A stretch of 64,000 bases of DNA from Balanoglossus misakiensis (Eukaryota > Hemichordata): the NCBI GenBank assembly GCA_040954595.2, contig CM082578.2, positions 10,292,001 to 10,356,000 of the forward strand, read 5' to 3'. Under the pieces are notes generated by a model. The model was given only the letters and a program-made list of their open reading frames with translations. It was not told where the DNA came from and did not search any database. Below, piece by piece: positions 12,519 through 27,500 of this stretch (position 1 is the first letter of the stretch; the number at the start of each line of letters is the position of its first letter). The position numbers and the translations under genes were made by a program.

Positions 12519-15500
12519 CTTCATGAAAAATCATCCAAAAATGACAATTTTTCGACTTTGCGAAAATTCAAAATTTCTTCATTTTTTCACAAAAACCATG
12601 GGTTATAGCTCATGAAAATCATCCACAAATGACAATTTTTCGACTTTGCGAAAGTTCAAAATTTCTTCATTTTTGTGAAAAAACCATGGGTTATAGCTCA
12701 TGAAAATCATCCACAAATGACAATTTTTCGACTTTGCGAAAGTTCAAAATTTCTTCATTTTTGTGAAAAAACCATGGGTTATAGCTCATGAAAATCATCC
12801 AAAAAATGACAATTTTTCGACTTTGCGAAATATCAAAATTTCTTCATTTTTGTGAAAAAACCATGGGTTATAGCTCATGAAAATCATCCAAAAATGTGAA
12901 AATCATCCAAAAATGACAATTTTTCGACTTTGCGAAATATCAAAATTTTTTCATTTTTTTGAAAAAACCATGGGTTATAGCTCATGAAAATCATCCAAAA
13001 ATGACAATTTTTCGACTTTGCGAAATATCAAAATTTCTTCATTTTTTTGAAAAAACCATGGGTTATAGCTCATGAAAATCATCCAAAAATGACAATTTTT
13101 CGACTTTGCGAAATATCAAAATTTCTTCATTTTTTTGAAAAAACCATGGGTTATAGCTCATGAAAATCATCCAAAAATGACAATTTTTCGACTTTGCGAA
13201 ATATCAAAATTTCTTCATTTTTTAAAAAAAAACATGGGTTATAGCTCATGAAAATCCTCCAAAAATGACAATTTGTCGACTTTGCGAAATATCAAAATTT
13301 CTTCATTTTTATGAAAAAACCATGGGTTATAGCTCATGAAAATCATCCAAAAATGACAATTTTTCGACTTTGCGAAATATCAAAATTTCTTCATTTTTTA
13401 AAAAAAACCATGGGTTATAGCTCATGAAAATCATCCAAAAATGACAATTTTTCGACTTTGCGAAATATCAAAATTTCTTCATTTTTTTGAAAAAACCATG
13501 GGTTATAGCTCATGAAAATCATCCAAAAATGACAATTTTTCGACTTTGCGAAATATCAAAATTTCTTCATTTTTTTGAAAAAAACATGGGTTATAGCTCA
13601 TGAAAATCATCCAAAAATGACAATTTTTCGACTTTGCGAAATATCAAAATTTCTTCATTTTTTTGAAAAAACCATGGGTTATAGCTCATGAAAATCATCC
13701 AAAAATGACAATTTTTCGACTTTGCGAAATATCAAAATTTCTTCATTTTTTTGAAAAAACCATGGGTTATAGCTCATGAAAATCCTCCAAAAATGACAAT
13801 TGTTCGACTTTGCGAAATATCAAAACTTCTTCATTTTTTTGAAAAAACCATGGGTTATAGCTCATGAAAATCCTCCAAAAATGACAATTTTTCGACTTTG
13901 CGAAATATCAAAACTTCTTCATTTTTTTTAAAAAACCATGGGTTATAGCTCATGAAAATCATCCAAAAATGACAATTTTTCGACTTTGCGAAATATCAAA
14001 ACTTCTTCATTTTTTTGAAAAAACCATGGGTTATAGCTCATGAAAATCATCCAAAAAAATGACAATTTTTCGACTTTGCGAAATATCAAAATTTCTTCAT
14101 TTTTATGAAAAAAACATGGGTTATAGCTCATGAAAATCATCCAAAAATGACAATTTTTCGACTTTGCGAAATATCAAAATTTCTTCATTTTTTTGAAAAA
14201 ACCATGGGTTATAGCTCATGAAAATCATCCAAAAATGACAATTTGTCGACTTTGCGAAATATCAAAATTTCTTCATTTTTTTGAAAAAACCATGGGTTAT
14301 AGCTCATGAAAATAATCCAAAAATGACAATTTTTCGACTTTGCGAAATATCAAAATTTCTTCATTTTTTCGAAAAAACCATGGGTTATAGCTCATGAAAA
14401 TCATCCAAAAATGACAATTTTTCGACTTTGCGAAATATCAAAATTTCTTCATTTTTTTAAAAAAACCATGGGTTATAGCTCATGAAAATCATCCAAAAAT
14501 GACAATTTGTCGACTTTGCGAAATATCAAAATTTCTTCATTTTTTCGAAAAAACCATGGGTTATAGCTCATGAAAATCATCCAAAAATGACAATTTGTCG
14601 ACTTTGCGAAATATCAAAATTTCTTCATTTTTATGAAAAAACCATGGGTTATAGCTCATGAAAATCATCCAAAAATGACAATTTTTCGACTTTGCGAAAT
14701 ATCAAAATTTCTTCATTTTTTTGAAAAAACCATGGGTTATAGCTCATGAAAATCATCCAAAAATGACAATTTTTCGACTTTGCGAAATATCAAAATTTCT
14801 TCATTTTTTTGAAAAAACCATGGGTTATAGCTCATGAAAATCATCCAAAAATGACAATTTTTCGACTTTGCGAAATATCAAAATTTCTTCATTTTTTTGA
14901 AAAAACCATGGGTTATAGCTCATGAAAATCCTCCAAAAATGACAATTTTTCGACTTTGCGAAATATCAAAATTTCTTCATTTTTTTGAAAAAACCGTGGG
15001 TTATAGCTCATGAAAATCATCCAAAAATGACAATTTTTCGACTTTGCGAAATATCAAAATTTCTTCATTTTTTTGAAAAAACCATGGGTTATAGCTCATG
15101 AAAATCATCCAAAAATGACAATTTTTCGACTTTGCGAAATATCAAAATTTCTTCATTTTTTTGAAAAAACCGTGGGTTATAGCTCATGAAAATCATCCAA
15201 AAATGACAATTTTTCGACTTTGCGAAATATCAAAATTTCTTCATTTTTTTGAAAAAACCGTGGGTTATAGCTCATGAAAATCATCCAAAAATGACAATTT
15301 TTCGACTTTGCGAAATATCAAAATTTCTTCATTTTTTTGAAAAAACCATGGGTTATAGCTCATGAAAATCATCCAAAAATGACAATTTTTCGACTTTGCG
15401 AAATATCAAAATTTCTTCATTTTTTTGAAAAAACCATGGGTTATAGCTCATGAAAATCATCCAAAAATGACAATTTTTCGACTTTGCGAAATATCAAAAT

Positions 15501-18500
15501 TTCTTCATTTTTTTGAAAAAACCATGGGTTATAGCTCATGAAAATCATCCAAAAATGACAATTTTTCGACTTTGCGAAATATCAAAATTTCTTCATTTTT
15601 TGAAAAAAACATGGGTTATAGCTCATGAAAATCATCCAAAAATGACAATTTGTCGACTTTGCGAAATATCAAAATTTCTTCATTTTTTAAAAAAAACCAT
15701 GGGTTATAGCTCATAAAAATCCTCCAAAAATGACAATTTTTCGACTTTGCGAAATATCAAAATTTCTTCATTTTTTTGAAAAAAACATGGGTTATAGCTC
15801 ATGAAAATCCTCCAAAAATGACAATTTGTCGACTTTGCGAAATATCAAAATTTCTTCATTTTTATGAAAAAACCATGGGTTATAGCTCATGAAAATCATC
15901 CAAAAATGACAATTTTTCGACTTTGCGAAATATCAAAATTTCTTCATTTTTTTAAAAAAACCATGGGTTATAGCTCATGAAAATCATCCAAAAATGACAA
16001 TTTTTCGACTTTGCGAAATATCAAAATTTCTTCATTTTTTTGAAAAAACCATGGGTTATAGCTCATGAAAATCATCCAAAAATGACAATTTTTCGACTTT
16101 GCGAAATATCAAAATTTCTTCATTTTTATGAAAAAACCATGGGTTATAGCTCATGAAAATCATCCAAAAATGACAATTTTTCGACTTTGCGAAATATCAA
16201 AATATCTTCATTTTTTTGAAAAAAACATAGGTTATAGCTCATGAAAATCATCCAAAAATGACAATTTTTCGACTATGCGAAATATCAAAATTTCTTCATT
16301 TTTTTGAAAAAACCATGGGTTATAGCTCATGAAAATCATCCAAAAATGACAATTTTTCGACTTTGCGAAATATCAAAATTTCTTCATTTTTTTGAAAAAA
16401 ACATGGGTTATAGCTCATGAAAATCATCCAAAAATGACAATTTTTCGACTTTGCGAAATATCAAAATTTCTTCATTTTTTTGAAAAAACCATGGGTTATA
16501 GCTCATGAAAATCATCCAAAAATGACAATTTTTCGACTTTGCGAAATATCAAAATTTCTTCATTTTTTTGAAAAAACCATGGGTTATAGCTCATGAAAAT
16601 CCTCCAAAAATGACAATTTGTCGACTTTGCGAAATATCAAAATTTCTTCATTTTTTTGAAAAAACCATGGGTTATAGCTCATGAAAATCCTCCAAAAATG
16701 ACAATTTGTCGACTTTGCGAAATATCAAAATTTCTTCATTTTTTAAAAAAAACCATGGGTTATAGCTCATGAAAATCATCCAAAAATGACAATTTTTCGA
16801 CTTTGCGAAATATCAAAATTTCTTCATTTTTTTGAAAAAACCATGGGTTATAGCTCATGAAAATCATCCAAAAATGACAATTTTTCGACTTTGCGAAATA
16901 TCAAAATTTCTTCATTTTTTTGAAAAAACCATGGGTTATAGCTCATGAAAATCATCCAAAAATGACAATTTTTCGACTTTGCGAAATATCAAAATTTCTT
17001 CATTTTTTTTCGAAAAAACCATGGGTTATAGCTCATTAAAATCATCCAAAAATGACAATTTTTCGACTTTGCGAAATATCAAAATTTCTTCATTTTTTTG
17101 AAAAAACCATGGGTTATAGCTCATTAAAATCATCCAAAAATGACAATTTTTGGACTTTGCGAAATAACAAAATTTCTTCATTTTTTTGAAAAAACCATGG
17201 GTTATAGCTCATGAAAATCATCCAAAAATGACAATTTTTCGACTTTGCGAAATATCAAAATTTCTTCATTTTTTTGAAAAAACCATGGGTTATAGCTCAT
17301 GAAAATCATCCAAAAATGACAATTTTTCGACTTTGCGAAATATCAAAATTTCTTCATTTTTTTGAAAAAACCATGGGTTATAGCTCATGAAAATCATCCA
17401 AAAATGACAATTTTTCGACTTTGCGAAATATCAAAATTTCTTCATTTTTTTGAAAAAACCATGGGTTATAGCTCATGAAAATCATCCAAAAATGACAATT
17501 TTTCGACTTTGCGAAATATCAAAATTTCTTCATTTTTTTGAAAAAACCATGGGTTATAGCTCATGAAAATCATCCAAAAATGACAATTTTTCGACTTTGC
17601 GAAATATCAAAATTTCTTCATTTTTTTGTAAAAACCATGGGTTATAGCTCATGAAAATCATCCAAAAATGACAATTTTTCGACTTTGCGAAATATCAAAA
17701 TTTCTTCATTTTTATGAAAAAACCATGGGTTATAGCTCATGAAAATCATCCAAAAATGACAATTTTTCGACTTTGCGAAATATCAAAATTTCTTCATTTT
17801 TTTGAAAAAACCATGGGTTATAGCTCATGAAAATCATCCAAAAATGACAATTTTTCGACTTTGCGAAATATCAAAATTTCTTCATTTTTTTGAAAAAACC
17901 ATGGGTTATAGCTCATGAAATTATCCAAAAATGACAATTTTTCGACTTTGCGAAATATCAAAATTTCTTCATTTTTTTGAAAAAACCATGGGTTATAGCT
18001 CATGAAAATCATCCAAAAATGACAATTTTTCGACTTTGCGAAATAACAAAATTTCTTCATTTTTTTGAAAAAACCATGGGTTATAGCTCATGAAAATCAT
18101 CCAAAAATGACAATTTTTCGACTTTGCGAAATATCAAAATTTCTTCATTTTTATGAAAAAACCATGGGTTATAGCTCATGAAAATCATCCAAAAATGACA
18201 ATTTTTCGACTTTGCGAAATATCAAAATTTCTTCATTTTTTTGAAAAAACCATGGGTTATAGCTCATGAAAATCATCCAAAAATGACAATTTTTCGACTT
18301 TGCGAAATATCAAAATTTCTTCATTTTTTTGAAAAAACCATGGGTTATAGCTCATGAAAATCATCCAAAAATGACAATTTTTCGACTTTGCGAAATATCA
18401 AAATTTCTTCATATTTTTGAAAAAACCATGGGTTATAGCTCATGAAAATCATCCAAAAATGACAATTTTTCGACTTTGCGAAATATCAAAATTTCTTCAT

Positions 18501-21500
18501 TTTTTTGAAAAAACCATGGGTTATAGCTTATGAAAATCATCCAAAAATGACAATTTTTCGACTTTGCGAAATATCAAAATTTCTTCATTTTTTTGAAAAA
18601 ACCATGGGTTATAGCTCATGAAAATCATCCAAAAATGACAATTTTTCGACTTTGCGAAATATCAAAATTTCTTCATTTTTTTGAAAAAACCATGGGTTAT
18701 AGCTCATGAAAATCATCCAAAAATGACAATTTTTCGACTTTGCGAAATATCAAAATTTCTTCATTTTTTTGAAAAAACCATGGGTTATAGCTCATGAAAA
18801 TCATCCAAAAATGACAATTTTTCGACTTTGCGAAATATCAAAATTTCTTCATTTTTTTTAAAAAACCATGGGTTATAGCCCATGAAAATCATCCAAAAAT
18901 GACAATTTTTCGACTTTGCGAAATATCAAAATTTCTTCACTTTTTTGAAAAAACCATGGGTTATAGCTCATGAAAATCATCCAAAAATGACAATTTTTCG
19001 ACTTTGCGAAATATCAAAATTTCTTCATTTTTTTGAAAAAACCATGGGTTAGAAAATCATCCAAAAATGACAATTTTTCGACTTTGCGAAATATCAAAAT
19101 TTCTTCATTTTTTTGAAAAAAACATGGGTTATAGCTCATGAAAATCATCCAAAAATGACAATTTTTCGACTTTGCGAAATATCAAAATTTCTTCATTTTT
19201 TTGAAAAAACCATGGGTTATAGCTCATGAAAATCATCCAAAAATGACAATTTTTCGACTTTGCGAAATAACAAAATTTCTTCATTTTTTTGAAAAAACCA
19301 TGGGTTATAGCTCATGAAAATCATCCAAAAATGACAATTTTTCGACTTTGCGAAATATCAAAATTTCTTCATTTTTTTGAAAAAACCATGGGTTATAGCT
19401 CATGAAAATCATCCAAAAATGACAATTTTTCGACTTTGCGAAATATCAAAATTTCTTCATTTTTTTGAAAAAAACATGGGTTATAGCTCATGAAAATCAT
19501 CCAAAAATGACAATTTTTCGACTTTGCGAAATATCAAAATTTCTTCATTTTTTTAAAAAAACCATGGGTTATAGCTCATGAAAATCATCCAAAAATGACA
19601 ATTTTTCGACTTTGCGAAATATCAAAATTTCTTCATTTTATTGAAAAAACCATGGGTTATAGCTCATGAAATCATCCAAAAATGACAATTTTTCGACTTT
19701 CCGAAATATCAAAATTTCTTCATTTTTGTGAAAAAACCATGGGTTATAGCTCATGAAAATCATCCAAAAATGACAATTTTTCGACTTTGCGAAATATCAA
19801 AATTTCTTCATTTTTCTGAAAAAACCATGGGTTATAGCTCATGAAAATCATCCAAAAATGACAATTTTTCGACTTTGCGAAATATCAAAATTTCTTCATT
19901 TTTGTGAAAAAACCATGGGTTATAGCTCATGAAAATCATCCAAAAATGACAATTTTTCGACTTTGCGAAATATCAAAATTTCTTCATTTTTTTGAAAAAA
20001 CCATGGGTTATAGCTCATGAAAATCATCCAAAAATGACAATTTTTCGACTTTGCGAAATATCAAAATTTCTTCATTTTTTTGAAAAAACCATGGGTTATA
20101 GCTCATGAAAATCATCCAAAAATGACAATTTTTCGACTTTGCGAAATATCAAAATTTCTTCATTTTTTTGAAAAAACCATGGGTTATAGCTCATGAAAAT
20201 CATCCAAAAATGACAATTTTTCGACTTTGCGAAATATCAAAGTTTCTTCATTTTTTTGAAAAAACCATGGGTTATAGCTCATGAAAATCATCCAAAAATG
20301 ACAATTTTTCGACTTTGCGAAATATCAAAATTTCTTCATTTTTTTGAAAAAACCATGGGTTATAGCTCATGAAAATCATCCAAAAATGACAATTTTTCGA
20401 CTTTGCGAAATATCAAAATTTCTTCATTTTTTTGAAAAAACCATGGGTTATAGCTCATGAAAATCATCCAAAAATGACAATTTTTCGACTTTGCGAAATA
20501 TCAAAATTTCTTCATTTTTTTGAAAAAACCATGGGTTATAGCTCATGAAAATCATCCAAAAATGACAATTTTTCGACTTTGCGAAATATCAAAATTTCTT
20601 CATTTTTTTGAAAAAACCATGGGTTATAGCTCATGAAAATCATCCAAAAATGACAATTTTTCGACTTTGCGAAATATCAAAGTTTCTTCATTTTTTTGAA
20701 AAAACCATGGGTTATAGCTCATGAAAATCATCCAAAAATGACAATTTTTCGACTTTGCGAAATATCAAAATTTCTTCATTTTTTTGAAAAAACCATGGGT
20801 TATAGCTCATGAAAATCATCCAAAAATGACAATTTTTCGACTTTGCGAAATATCAAAATTTCTTCATTTTTTTGAAAAAACCATGGGTTATAGCTCATGA
20901 AAATCATCCAAAAATGACAATTTTTCGACTTTGCGAAATATCAAAATTTCTTCATTTTTTTGAAAAAACCATGGGTTATAGCTCATGAAAATCATCCAAA
21001 AATGACAATTTTTCGACTTTGCGAAATATCAAAATTTCTTCATTTTTTTGAAAAAACCATGGGTTATAGCTCATGAAAATCATCCAAAAATGACAATTTT
21101 TCGACTTTGCGAAATATCAAAATTTCTTCATTTTTTTGAAAAAACCATGGGTTATAGCTCATGAAAATCATCCAAAAATGACAATTTTTCGACTTTGCGA
21201 AATATCAAAATTTCTTCATTTTTTGAAAAAACCATGGGTTATAGCTCATGAAAATCATCCAAAAATGACAATTTTTCGACTTTGCGAAATATCAAAATTT
21301 CTTCATTTTTTTGAAAAAACCATGGGTTATAGCTCATGAAAATCATCCAAAAATGACAATTTTTCGACTTTGCGAAATATCAAAATTTCTTCATTTTTTT
21401 GAAAAAACCATGGGTTATAGCTCATGAAAATCATCCAAAAATGACAATTTTTCGACTTTGCGAAATATCAAAATTTCTTCATTTTTTTGAAAAAACCATG

Positions 21501-24500
21501 GGTTATAGCTCATGAAAATCATCCAAAAATGACAATTTTTCGACTTTGCGAAATATCAAAATTTCTTCATTTTTTTGAAAAAACCATGGGTTATAGCTCA
21601 TGAAAATCATCCAAAAATGACAATTTTTCGACTTTGCGAAATATCAAAATTTCTTCATTTTTTTGAAAAAACCATGGGTTATAGCTCATGAAAATCATCC
21701 AAAAATGACAATTTTTCGACTTTGCGAAATATCAAAATTTCTTCATTTTTTTGAAAAAACCATGGGTTATAGCTCATGAAAATCATCCAAAAATGACAAT
21801 TTTTCGACTTTGCGAAATATCAAAATTTCTTCATTTTTTTGAAAAAACCATGGGTTATAGCTCATGAAAATCATCCAAAAATGACAATTTTTCGACTTTG
21901 CGAAATATCAAAATTTCTTCATTTTTTTGAAAAAACCATGGGTTATAGCTCATGAAAATCATCCAAAAATGACAATTTTTCGACTTTGCGAAATATCAAA
22001 ATTTCTTCATTTTTTGAAAAAACCATGGGTTATAGCTCATGAAAATCATCCAAAAATGACAATTTTTCGACTTTGCGAAATATCAAAATTTCTTCATTTT
22101 TTTGAAAAAACCATGGGTTATAGCTCATGAAAATCATCCAAAAATGACAATTTTTCGACTTTGAGAAATATCAAAATTTCTTCATTTTTTTGAAAAAACC
22201 ATGGGTTATAGCTCATGAAAATCATCCAAAAATGACAATTTTTCAACTTTGCGAAATATCGAAATTTCTTCATTTTTTGAAAAAACCATGGGTTATAGCT
22301 CATGAAAATCATCCAAAAATGACAATTTTTCGACTTTGCGAAATATCGACATTTCTTCATTTTTTGAAAAAACCATGGGTTATAGCTCATGAAAATCATC
22401 CAAAAATGACAATTTTTCGACTTTGCGAAATATCAAAATTTCTTCATTTTTTTGAAAAAACCATGGGTTATAGCTCATGAAAATCATCCAAAAATGACAA
22501 TTTTTCGACTTGGCGAAATATCAAAATTTCTTCATTTTTTTGAAAAAACCATGGGTTATAGCTCATGAAAATCATCCAAAAATGACAATTTTTCGACTTG
22601 GCGAAATATCAAAATTTCTTCATTTTTTTGAAAAAACCATGGGTTATAGCTCATGAAAATCATCCAAAAATGACAATTTTTCGACTTTGCGAAATATCAA
22701 AATTTCTTCATTTTTATGAAAAAACCATGGGTTATAGCTCATGAAAATCATCCAAAAATGACAATTTTTCGACTTTGCGAAATATCAAAATTTCTTCATT
22801 TTTTTGAAAAAACCATGGGTTATAGCTCATGAAAATCATCCAAAAATGACAATTTTTCGACTTTGCGAAATATCAAAATTTCTTCATTTTTTTGAAAAAA
22901 CCATGGGTTATAGCTCATGAAAATCATCCAAAAATGACAATTTTTCGACTTTGCGAAATATCAAAATTTCTTCATTTTTTTGAAAAAACCATGGGGTTAT
23001 AGCTCATGAAAATCATCCAAAAATGACAATTTTTCGACTTTGCGAAATATCAAAATTTCTTCATTTTTTGAAAAAACCATGGGTTATAGCTCATGAAAAT
23101 CATCCATAAATGACAATTTTTCGACTTTGCGAAATATCAAAATTTCTTCATTTTTTTGAAAAAACCATGGGTTATAGCTCATGAAAATCATCCAAAAATG
23201 ACAATTTTTCGACTTTGCGAAATATCAAAATTTCTTCATTTTTATGAAAAAACCATGGGTTATAGCTCATGAAAATCATCCAAAAATGACAATTTTTCGA
23301 CTTTGCGAAATATCAAAATTTCTTCATTTTTTTGAAAAAACCATGGGTTATAGCTCATGAAAATCATCCAAAAATGACAATTTTTCGACTTTGCGAAATA
23401 TCAAAATTTCTTCATTTTTTTGAAAAAACCATGGGTTATAGCTCATGAAAATCATCCAAAAATGACAATTTTTCGACTTTGCGAAATATCAAAATTTCTT
23501 CATTTTTTTGAAAAAACCATGGGTTATAGCTCATGAAAATCATCCAAAAATGACAATTTTTCGACTTTGCGAAATATCAAAATTTCTTCATTTTTTTGAA
23601 AAAACCATGGGTTATAGCTCATGAAAATCATCCAAAAATGACAATTTTTCGACTTTGCGAAATATCAAAATTTCTTCATTTTTTTGAAAAAACCATGGGT
23701 TATAGCTCATGAAAATCATCCAAAAATGACAATTTTTCGACTTTGCGAAATATCAAAATTTCTTCATTTTTTTGAAAAAACCATGGGTTATAGCTCATGA
23801 AAATCATCCAAAAATGACAATTTTTCGACTTTGCGAAATATCAAAATTTCTTCATTTTTTTGAAAAAACCATGGGTTATAGCTCATGAAAATCATCCAAA
23901 AATGACAATTTTTCGACTTTGCGAAATATCAAAATTTCTTCATTTTTTTGAAAAAACCATGGGTTATAGCTCATGAAAATCATCCAAAAATGACAATTTT
24001 TCGACTTTGCGAAATATCAAAATTTCTTCATTTTTTTGAAAAAACCATGGGTTATAGCTCATGAAAATCATCCAAAAATGACAATTTTTCGACTTTGCGA
24101 AATATCAAAATTTCTTCATTTTTTTGAAAAAACCATGGGTTATAGCTCATGAAAATCATCCAAAAATGACAATTTTTCGACTTTGCGAAATATCAAAATT
24201 TCTTCATTTTTTTGAAAAAACCATGGGTTATAGCTCATGAAAATCATCCAAAAATGACAATTTTTCGACTTTGCGAAATATCAAAATTTCTTCATTTTTT
24301 TGAAAAAACCATGGGTTATAGCTCATGAAAATCATCCAAAAATGACAATTTTTCGACTTTGCGAAATATCAAAATTTCTTCATTTTTTTGAAAAAACCAT
24401 GGGTTATAGCTCATGAAAATCATCCAAAAATGACAATTTTTCGACTTTGCGAAATATCAAAATTTCTTCATTTTTTTGAAAAAACCATGGGTTATAGCTC

Positions 24501-27500
24501 ATGAAAATCATCCAAAAATGACAATTTTTCGACTTTGCGAAATATCAAAATTTCTTCATTTTTTTGTAAAAACCATGGGTTATAGCTCATGAAAATCATC
24601 CAAAAATGACAATTTTTCGACTTTGCGAAATATCAAAATTTCTTCATTTTTTTGAAAAAACCATGGGTTATAGCTCATGAAAATCATCCAAAAATGACAA
24701 TTTTTCGACTTTGCGAAATATCGAAATTTCTTCATTTTTTTGAAAAAACCATGGGTTATAGCTCATGAAAATCATCCAAAAATGACAATTTTTCGACTTT
24801 GCGAAATATCGACATTTCTTCATTTTTTGAAAAAACCATGGGTTATAGCTCATGAAAATCATCCAAAAATGACAATTTTTCGACTTTGCGAAATATCAAA
24901 ATTTCTTCATTTTTTTGAAAAAACCATGGGTTATAGCTCATGAAAATCATCCAAAAATGACAATTTTTCGACTTGGCGAAATATCGACATTTCTTCATTT
25001 TTTGAAAAAACCATGGGTTATAGCTCATGAAAATCATCCAAAAATGACAATTTTTCGACTTTGCGAAATATCAAAATTTCTTCATTTTTTTGAAAAAACC
25101 ATGGGTTATAGCTCATGAAAATCATCCAAAAATGACAATTTTTCGACTTTGCGAAATATCAAAATTTCTTCATTTTTTTGAAAAAACCATGGGTTATAGC
25201 TCATGAAAATCATCCAAAAATGACAATTTTTCGACTTTGCGAAATATCAAAATTTCTTCATTTTTTTGAAAAAACCATGGGTTATAGCTCATGAAAATCA
25301 TCCAAAAATGACAATTTTTCGACTTGGCGAAATATCAAAATTTCTTCATTTTTTTGAAAAAACCATGGGTTATAGCTCATGAAAATCATCCAAAAATGAC
25401 AATTTTTCGACTTGGCGAAATATCAAAATTTCTTCATTTTTTTGAAAAAACCATGGGTTATAGCTCATGAAAATCATCCAAAAATGACAATTTTTCGACT
25501 TTGCGAAATATCAAAATTTCTTCATTTTTTTGAAAAAACCATGGGTTATAGCTCATGAAAATCATCCAAAAATGACAATTTTTCGACTTGGCGAAATATC
25601 AAAATTTCTTCATTTTTTTGAAAAAACCATGGGTTATAGCTCATGAAAATCATCCAAAAATGACAATTTTTCGACTTGGCGAAATATCAAAATTTCTTCA
25701 TTTTTTTGAAAAAACCATGGGTTATAGCTCATGAAAATCATCCAAAAATGACAATTTTTCGACTTGGCGAAATATCAAAATTTCTTCATTTTTTTGAAAA
25801 AACCATGGGTTATAGCTCATGAAAATCATCCAAAAATGACAATTTTTCGACTTTGCGAAATATCAAAATTTCTTCATTTTTTTGAAAAAACCATGGGTTA
25901 TAGCTCATGAAAATCATCCAAAAATGACAATTTTTCGACTTTGCGAAATATCAAAATTTCTTCATTTTTTTGAAAAAACCATGGGGTTATAGCTCATGAA
26001 AATCATCCAAAAATGACAATTTTTCGACTTTGCGAAATATCAAAATTTCTTCATTTTTTGAAAAAACCATGGGTTATAGCTCATGAAAATCATCCATAAA
26101 TGACAATTTTTCGACTTTGCGAAATATCAAAATTTCTTCATTTTTTTGAAAAAACCATGGGTTATAGCTCATGAAAATCATCCAAAAATGACAATTTTTC
26201 GACTTTGCGAAATATCAAAATTTCTTCATTTTTATGAAAAAACCATGGGTTATAGCTCATGAAAATCATCCAAAAATGACAATTTTTCGACTTTGCGAAA
26301 TATCAAAATTTCTTCATTTTTTTTAAAAAACCATGGGTTATAGCTCATGAAAATCATCCAAAAATGACAATTTTTCGACTTTGCGAAATATCAAAATTTC
26401 TTCATTTTTTTGAAAAAACCATGGGTTATAGCTCATGAAAATCATCCAAAAATGACAATTTTTCGACTTTGCGAAATATCAAAATTTCTTCATTTTTTTG
26501 AAAAAACCATGGGTTATAGCTCATGAAAATCATCCAAAAATGACAATTTTTCGACTTTGCGAAATATCAAAATTTCTTCATTTTTTTGAAAAAACCATGG
26601 GTTATAGCTCATGAAAATCATCCAAAAATGACAATTTTTCGACTTTGCGAAATATCAAAATTTCTTCATTTTTTTGAAAAAACCATGGGTTATAGCTCAT
26701 GAAAATCATCCAAAAATGACAATTTTTCGACTTTGCGAAATATCAAAATTTCTTCATTTTTTTGAAAAAACCATGGGTTATAGCTCATGAAAATCATCCA
26801 AAAATGACAATTTTTCGACTTTGCGAAATATCAAAATTTCTTCATTTTTTTGAAAAAACCATGGGTTATAGCTCATGAAAATCATCCAAAAATGACAATT
26901 TTTCGACTTTGCGAAATATCAAAATTTCTTCATTTTTTTGAAAAAACCATGGGTTATAGCTCATGAAAATCATCCAAAAATGACAATTTTTCGACTTTGC
27001 GAAATATCAAAATTTCTTCATTTTTTTGAAAAAACCATGGGTTATAGCTCATGAAAATCATCCAAAAATGACAATTTTTCGACTTTGCGAAATATCAAAA
27101 TTTCTTCATTTTTTTGAAAAAACCATGGGTTATAGCTCATGAAAATCATCCAAAAATGACAATTTTTCGACTTTGCGAAATATCAAAATTTCTTCATTTT
27201 TTTGAAAAAACCATGGGTTATAGCTCATGAAAATCATCCAAAAATGACAATTTTTCGACTTTGCGAAATATCAAAATTTCTTCATTTTTTTGAAAAAACC
27301 ATGGGTTATAGCTCATGAAAATCATCCAAAAATGACAATTTTTCGACTTTGCGAAATATCAAAATTTCTTCATTTTTTTGAAAAAACCATGGGTTATAGC
27401 TCATGAAAATCATCCAAAAATGACAATTTTTCGACTTTGCGAAATATCAAAATTTCTTCATTTTTTTGAAAAAACCATGGGTTATAGCTCATGAAAATCA

